Made by a program: the position numbers and the translations under genes. DNA of 64,000 nt from a bacterium (GTDB lineage Bacteria; UBP15; UBA6099). The stretch lies in contig JAKQPS010000113.1 in NCBI GenBank assembly GCA_029564595.1, positions 220,227-284,226 on the forward strand, in the 5' to 3' direction. Positions 58,705 to 64,000 of the stretch are shown in pieces (position 1 is the first letter of the stretch; every line of letters begins with the position of its first letter). The notes beneath the pieces are model-generated. The model saw nothing but the letters and a program-made list of their open reading frames with translations, had not been told where the DNA came from and ran no database searches.

Positions 58705-61414
58705 GGACGGCGCAAACCTTCAATTCGGGAATTTTCGCCACAGGGTCGAGCGCGTCATTCGTAAGTCTGTTAACCGGAGCCTCGCTGAAATGAAACGTCG
58801 TGAAAACAACCCCTTTTTCCACCATCCCTGACACGCGCGCGCGCAAACTGATTTCCCCTCTTCTGGAGGATACTTTCACCATATCGCCGTCCGACACTCC
58901 TAGACGTTCCGCGTCGGATGGATTAATCTCAAGTATTGCTTCTGGGGCGAGAATTTCGAGACTGGGACATTTGCGAGTCATCGTCCCCGTGTGGTAGTGA
59001 TACTGAATGCGTCCGGTTGTCAGAATTATCGGGTATTTTTCATCCGTCAATTCCGCCGCCGGTTTGTAAGGAATGGCGGTCATCAGACCTTTGCCGCGCT
59101 TGAAGCCTTCCGCGTGAAGGAACTCAGTGCCGGGATGATCGATGTCCGGACACGGCCACTGTATGCCGCCTTTCTCAAGACGGGAGTAACTTATACCGGC
59201 GTACGAGGGAACAACTCGTCTGATTTCGTTGAATATCTGCTCCGGAGACGCATAGTCCGCGGAGAATCCCATAAGCTGAAACAGGCGCTGGATTATTCTC
59301 CAATCAGGGTAACAGCTTCCGAGAGGCTGAACCGCCGCCCTAACGCGCTGCGCTCTGCGCTCGGTGTTTGTGAAAGTCCCGTCCTTTTCCGCCCAACTCG
59401 CGCCCGGAAGAACCACATCCGCTCTTGCGGCTGTTTCAGTCAGGAAAATATCCTGAACCACAAGGAAGTCGACTTTGTCCAACGCTTCCTCGATGTGGGT
59501 GATATTCGCGTCAGATAGCGCCGGGTTCTCGCCCATCACGTAAAGCGCTCGAATCTCCCCTTTCAAAATCGCCGGCATCATCTCTGTGACGGTTAATCCG
59601 GGTTTCGACGGCAGCGAATCGACGCCCCAGACGGCAGCGATTTTTCGCCTTGCCGAATCGTCCGCGACGCTCGCGTATCCCGGAAGCGAGCTTGGCAAAG
59701 CGCCCATGTCGCAAGCGCCTTGCACGTTGTTCTGTCCTCTTAACGGATTGACGCCTGTGCCGCGCCTGCCGACGTTGCCTGTGAGCATCGCCAGATTCGC
59801 CACCGATTTCACGGCGTCAGTTCCTGTGACATGCTGCGTTATTCCCATGGCGTATAAAAAAGTCGTTTTATCGGATTTTCCTATCAGTTCGGCCACCGCA
59901 ATCAGATCGGACGCCGGAATCCCCGTTATGCTCTCAACCAGTTCGGGAGTGTAACTTTCCACTTCTTGTGCCAGTTCTTCGAACCCTTCGCATCTTTCGT
60001 CGATATATTCTTTATTATGAAGATTGTTCTTGATAATCCAATGCATTATGCCGTTGAGCCAAGCGACATCCGTGCCGGGTTTCTGGCGAAGCCAGTAGTT
60101 CGCCTGTTCGACCAAATCTATGCGCCTCGGATCAGCCACCACGAGACGGGCGTCCCCCCGCTCTACCGCTCTCTTAATTCTCTGCGCGATTATGGGATGG
60201 TTCTCCGTTGTGTTGGTTCCCGTGATAACAATAACATCGGCCTCCTCGATTTCAGCAATCGAGTTGGTCATCGCGCCGCTTCCGAAGACTGTGGCCAGAC
60301 CGGCCACGGTGGAAGCGTGTCAAAGCCGGGCGCAGTGATCGACGTTGTTCGAGCCGATCGCCTGCCTTATGAACCTCTGAAAAAGATAGTTTTCCTCATT
60401 AGTGCATCTTGCGCTCGAAAGCCCCGCGATGGAATCCGGGCCGTGTTCCGCGATAGAGCGCCTGAATTCCCTCGCCACCCTCGTCAGGGCTTTCGTCCAC
60501 GTCGTTTCTTCGAGTTCTCCCTTTTCATTCCTTATCAGCGGCTTGCTGAGGCGCTCCCCGCTATGTATGAACGCATACCCGAATCTGCCCTTCGAGCACA
60601 GTCTTCCTTTGTTGACTCCCGTCGCGTCGTCAGTCGTCACCCCGACCACTTTGCCGTTTACAACGTTCAGTTCCAGCGAGCAACCGACTCCGCAGTACGC
60701 GCATGTCGTAGCCGTCTTTTCCGTTTCCCACGGCTTGCCCTTGCCGCCCCCCATGCGCTCTTCGATAGCGTTCACCGGACATACTCTCATGCACTCTCCG
60801 CATGAGACGCAGCGCGAAGGGCTTTCAGGGTCGGCGAGAGCGGGCTGAATCGACGCCAGCGCCCCCGGACCCGCCATCGTTATCGCTCCGAGTCCCCTTA
60901 TCTCCTTGCAGACTTTCACGCACCTTCCGCACAACACGCACCGCCTCGGATGATAGTCGAGTATCGGAGTCGAAAATTCCTTCCACGGATACTCCTCCGT
61001 CTTGATGCTGTAACTCCCGAAATCGTTCGGGGCGAGGTCGTACTCGTATGCGATATCCTGAAGCTCGCAATCGCCGTTTTTAGGACACGGCGAACAGTTC
61101 AACGGGTGATGCGCCAAGATCATCCTTATGACCTCGCGCCTCAGGTTAAAAAGCCTCTCCGAACGAGTCGCCACTCTCATGCCGTCCAGAGCCTGAGTGT
61201 TGCAGGCGGTAGCCGGCCTGTCGACGCCTTCGACCTCCACCACGCACACCCTGCATGAGCCTATCGGGCTTAGAGCTTCGTGATAACAGAGCGTCGGGAT
61301 TCTTACTCCCACCGCCCTTGCCGCTTCGAGTATGGTCGCCCCTTCCGGCGCTAATACCGTCTTCCCGTCGATCTCCAGTCGCACTTTCTTTTTCGTTTCG
61401 ATGATTGTGGTCAT
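58688..61414 (-). CDS. fdhA: Selenocysteine-containing NAD-linked formate dehydrogenase catalytic subunit
   Basis: 908 residues when the in-frame TGA at 60320-60322 (codon 365) is read as selenocysteine. The frame continues without a shift, and the surrounding protein reads NNVDHCARL-Sec-HASTVAGLATVF, matching the Mo/W-ligand site of formate dehydrogenases. A SECIS-like hairpin follows (60291-60307). The N-terminal [2Fe-2S], His-Cys3 and two [4Fe-4S] sites are all present, as is the molybdopterin [4Fe-4S]. The paralogue at 51286-54000 has Cys here. AGAGGAA lies before the ATG at 61414. The gene begins 4 bases after the flavoprotein gene and overlaps the kinase gene by 17 bases. Confidence 0.95.
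60291..60322 (-). promoter_or_regulatory. UGA (Sec) codon and bacterial SECIS-like hairpin
   Basis: On the minus strand, TGA is followed by 12 bases, then GTGGCC, GGTCT, GGCCAC. The 6-bp stem is perfect. The loop GGUCU contains the same GGUC as E. coli fdhF, and the distance from UGA to the loop (18 bases) equals that in fdhF. This is the signal that recruits SelB with Sec-tRNA. Confidence 0.9.
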
Positions 61415-61418
61415 TGTT

Positions 61419-63383
61419 TTATTCCTCTGTGGCGAACAACGCGATTCTGTAACAACGCAGGCATCTCTCCGCCTCTCTTATAGCTTCGTCGGGCTTTAAT
61501 CCGCGCTCGATTTCGACAAAGTCCGAAGTCCTCTCGCGCGCCGGTCTCATTTCCAGCCGGCAACGCGCCTTGTTTCCAAGCCTGTTCACCGGCGCTTGCG
61601 GCAGGGACATCGTTTTGAGCAATCTGAACATCCTTTCCGCTTCGGGCATGCTCATCTTCTCTCCGCGCATCCTCTGATCCATACAATGGGCGACTCTCAA
61701 TCCGTGTCCCATGGCGTCAATCAGAGCGGCGGGGCCGCTCACGCAGTCTCCTCCCGCGAACACCCTGTCCCTGCCCGTCATCATCGTGTTGTCGTCCACG
61801 GCGATAGTTCCCCACTTCGTGGTCTCTATTCCGCTTCCGTCGGACAGGAAAGAAAAGTCGGAGGATTGCCCTATCGCCGGTATCACGATGTCGCACTCTA
61901 TGAAAAAATCCGAGCCTTTGACTTCTACAGGCCGGCGACGGCCCGAAGCGTCGGGTTCCCCCAAGTCCATCTTCACGCAGGTTATCCCCTTCACTTTGCC
62001 GGCCTCGGCGTCGATTCTTACCGGGTGCGTAAGAAATAGGAACTCCACGCCCTCTTCCATCGCGCCTTCTATTTCCTCGTGGTCCGCCGGCATTTCTTTC
62101 TGAGTGCGCCTGTACACCACGCTTACTTTTGAATATCCGAGCCGCACGGCGCTTCTCGCGCAGTCCATCGCAACGTTGCCGCCTCCCACAACCACGACTC
62201 TGGTTCCTTCGGGAGGCTTGAACTCTCCGATGTGATGCAGAAGATTGAGGTCGCGCAGAAAAGTCACTCCCGCCACATACCCTTCCGAATTAGCGTCTTC
62301 TCCCTCCATTCCCACGCTTTTGCTGCCGTGCGCTCCGACGGAGATCAGGACGCTGTCGTATTCCGTCTCAAGTTGGCTGAGAGACAAATCCCTTCCCAGC
62401 CGCTTGCCGTAATGAAACTTCACTCCGATTTCGGATATCCGCCTGACTTCCGAACTGATAACGTCGCGAGGCAGCCTGTAGTCGGGAATCCCCACCGCGC
62501 TCATACCGCCCGGCTCCCGCAGGTCTTCGAATATATGGACTTCATGCCCCTTGCGCTTGAGATAAAAAGCGGCGGTAAGCCCGCAAGGCCCGGCTCCTAT
62601 AATCGCCGCTTTCTTTCCGCTTGCGGACGGAATTTCTTCCAGCGGCTTGGACCTTGCCGAGACGTAAGACACTATCTGATCATTGACGAATCTTTTCAGG
62701 TGTTTGATTGAAATCGCCTCGTCAAGCTCTTCGCGGCGGCAGACGAATTCGCAAGGCCTGACGCAGACTCGCCCGCAGACTCCCGCGAGCGGATTTTTCC
62801 TGCCGATTATCGCAAGGCTTTCATAGTAGTTCCCGCTTCTGATTGCGTCCACATATTCCGGAATATCCAGATGAGCCGGGCAGGCTTCAATGCAGGGAGC
62901 GGTTGCCATCGCCCTGTAGTTTCCTCGCTTCACAGGCGCGCGTCCCGCGACCGCCTCCTCAAAAGCTTCAGGCGCCAGTTCCATCATCTTGAGCAAAGCA
63001 GTCATGGATGTGTGGCCCAGTTCGCACATGGAGGCGTCCCGGATGACCGCCGCCATGGACCGTATGGCGTCAATGTCCTCGCGCCGCCCGTGCCCGTCCG
63101 CCAACGCGGCCAGCTTCTCGGCCACTACTTTCGTGCCCACTCTGCACGGAGTGCAGTATCCGCAACTTTCCTCCTGCGCTTTTTCGACGTACGCCCTAGC
63201 CATGTCCACGACGGGCGCGTCGCGATCAAAAAGAAAAAAGCCGTCCCATCCCATGAATGCCAGAATGTCGTTGCCGCTCTCGAATTCCTTCAATCCTTTG
63301 AACGCTTCCGGAATCGCCGACTTCTTAAGTCCCCGGTTGTCCGTCACATCGTCCCGCCAACTGCCTAAGATAACTTTCGCCAT
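61419..63383 (-). CDS. NuoF-C-terminal/GltD-like hybrid flavoprotein subunit
   Basis: 654 residues. The first 150 residues are the C-terminal part of a NuoF-like protein, with the [4Fe-4S] motif ESCGYCTPCRVGT but lacking the FMN/NADH-binding core. The rest is a glutamate-synthase-small-subunit-like (GltD/NfnB) oxidoreductase. A Cys-rich domain (CIEACPAHLDIPEYVDAI, CGRVCVRPCEFVCRR) holds two [4Fe-4S] sites. FAD binds at IIGAGPCGLTAAFYLKRKG, and NAD(P) at VVVVGGGNVAMDCARSAVRLG. It probably passes electrons between the selenocysteine dehydrogenase encoded 4 bases downstream and NAD(P)H. No FMN site remains, so it is not a plain NuoF. Confidence 0.88.
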   Translation of the reverse strand: MAKVILGSWRDDVTDNRGLKKSAIPEAFKGLKEFESGNDILAFMGWDGFFLFDRDAPVVDMARAYVEKAQEESCGYCTPCRVGTKVVAEKLAALADGHGRREDIDAIRSMAAVIRDASMCELGHTSMTALLKMMELAPEAFEEAVAGRAPVKRGNYRAMATAPCIEACPAHLDIPEYVDAIRSGNYYESLAIIGRKNPLAGVCGRVCVRPCEFVCRREELDEAISIKHLKRFVNDQIVSYVSARSKPLEEIPSASGKKAAIIGAGPCGLTAAFYLKRKGHEVHIFEDLREPGGMSAVGIPDYRLPRDVISSEVRRISEIGVKFHYGKRLGRDLSLSQLETEYDSVLISVGAHGSKSVGMEGEDANSEGYVAGVTFLRDLNLLHHIGEFKPPEGTRVVVVGGGNVAMDCARSAVRLGYSKVSVVYRRTQKEMPADHEEIEGAMEEGVEFLFLTHPVRIDAEAGKVKGITCVKMDLGEPDASGRRRPVEVKGSDFFIECDIVIPAIGQSSDFSFLSDGSGIETTKWGTIAVDDNTMMTGRDRVFAGGDCVSGPAALIDAMGHGLRVAHCMDQRMRGEKMSMPEAERMFRLLKTMSLPQAPVNRLGNKARCRLEMRPARERTSDFVEIERGLKPDEAIREAERCLRCYRIALFATEE

Positions 63384-63417
63384 ATCGCAAGATTCTCCAT
63401 TGCCTTCTTCTTGATAG

Positions 63418-64000
63418 TCACCAGATTTCCGATTCTAATCTCCGGGCCATCGTCATCATCTGTTTATCCGTGAGCTTTCCGACGTTTTCCTCAATCCATT
63501 TCACATCTCCGGTCGCTATCGCCGTTTTCGCTTCGGAACTGATGTCGTAATCTTTCAGAGCCTCCGAGCCTTCCATGTACAGCCGGTCAAAAAAGTCCGG
63601 GTCGTCGGATGTCCTGTCCAGAATCTCCAGCACGAGGGTCTCGCGCATTGATTTCTTCGGATCCTTCGCTCCGATTGCCTGAGACACCGCGTTCCTAAGT
63701 TCTTCGGGAGTGAATGGTTTAGGGATATAGTCGTAGGCGCCGAGTTTCATAAATTCTCTTGCGGTGTCCATAGATGGATAGCCCGTTATTACGATAACCG
63801 TTAATCGGGGATTTGTTTTTCTGATCCGTCTTACGACTTCGACGCCGTTCAGTTCAGGCATCATAATGTCTGTTATGAAAAGATCGATGCCTCCCGCCGA
63901 AGCAATATCTATGCATTCCGCGGGCGATGTGCTTGTGATTATCTCAAGTCCGGTTTCCTCCAGTATTTCCCTGCATGTGTTAAGAATCACTTCCTCATCG
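63418..64000 (-). CDS. Response regulator with C-terminal helical extension (5' end outside window)
   Basis: Partial gene: the start lies beyond the window edge. The visible receiver has DLFITDIMMPELNGVEVV (phosphorylated Asp) and YIPKPFTPEEL. The end adds about 80 residues not found in a plain receiver, closing with DVKWIEENVGKLTDKQMMTMARRLESEIW. This tail is not a known DNA-binding domain. The C-terminal helix pair may bind the oxidoreductase or another signalling protein. It is followed after 34 bases, toward lower coordinates, by the flavoprotein gene, so it appears to be upstream in the same operon. Confidence 0.85.
   Translation of the reverse strand, partial: DEEVILNTCREILEETGLEIITSTSPAECIDIASAGGIDLFITDIMMPELNGVEVVRRIRKTNPRLTVIVITGYPSMDTAREFMKLGAYDYIPKPFTPEELRNAVSQAIGAKDPKKSMRETLVLEILDRTSDDPDFFDRLYMEGSEALKDYDISSEAKTAIATGDVKWIEENVGKLTDKQMMTMARRLESEIW

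Noticed and set aside
60320-60322. A stop codon splitting the formate dehydrogenase gene, as in a pseudogene
   Set aside because: The frame is intact on both sides, the TGA is exactly at the Sec position, and a SECIS-like hairpin follows at the proper distance.

Overview
The window is a gene-dense, GC-rich stretch of about 64 kb from a bacterial chromosome. It looks like an anaerobe: it carries NAD-linked formate dehydrogenases (one a selenoprotein), a 2-oxoacid:ferredoxin oxidoreductase, rubrerythrin, a hemerythrin-domain protein, and many Fe-S proteins. Secreted glycosidase and ceramidase-like enzymes and a pentaheme cytochrome suggest life on organic debris in sediment or subsurface settings. 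The genes match no model organism closely. The mix resembles uncultivated anaerobic lineages such as Omnitrophota or Abyssubacteria-like groups, but that placement is a guess. No tRNA, rRNA, CRISPR array, phage or complete IS element was seen.

Region by region. 1-20 kb: metabolic and secreted proteins, mostly on the minus strand. These include a ketose 3-epimerase-like protein cut by the window edge, a cNMP-domain protein, a DUF362 protein, DAHP synthase (aroF), two exported proteins sharing an N-terminal module (one a ceramidase-like hydrolase), a ChbG/YdjC deacetylase, a LarA-like nickel enzyme, NikR and a large glycosidase. 18.4-23.9 kb: a HAD hydrolase with an apparently leaderless promoter, a solitary DNA methyltransferase, an unusual MBL-cNMP-cNMP-hemerythrin protein and a STAS protein. 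24-31.6 kb: a ten-gene plus-strand cluster of NifX-like, MinD-like, Mrp-like, NifU-like, MOSC and FmdB proteins, facing a PAS/sigma-54 activator. This is an expanded relative of the orange-protein (ORP) metallocluster locus of Desulfovibrio.

31.7-45 kb: an RRM/glycine-rich RNA-binding protein with a long structured leader, hisF, a membrane glycosyltransferase pair, fused 2-oxoacid:ferredoxin oxidoreductase subunits, rubrerythrin with a pentaheme cytochrome, SCP2-like and URO-D-like proteins, and an AT-rich gap holding what may be a decayed antitoxin gene. 45-51 kb: groES-groEL under a CIRCE-type operator, then a MASE3 sensor kinase, a receiver protein and a sigma-54 response regulator.

51-64 kb: a formate dehydrogenase supercluster on the minus strand. 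Reading in the direction of transcription it is: response regulator (cut by the edge), NuoF/GltD-hybrid flavoprotein, selenocysteine formate dehydrogenase (in-frame UGA at codon 365 plus a SECIS-like hairpin), a membrane histidine kinase with CxxCH motifs in its sensor domain, a receiver protein, NuoE-like, NuoF-like, and a second formate dehydrogenase with Cys in place of Sec. The two parts of greatest interest are the ORP-like locus with its own regulator and this formate dehydrogenase cluster with embedded, possibly heme-based, signalling genes.
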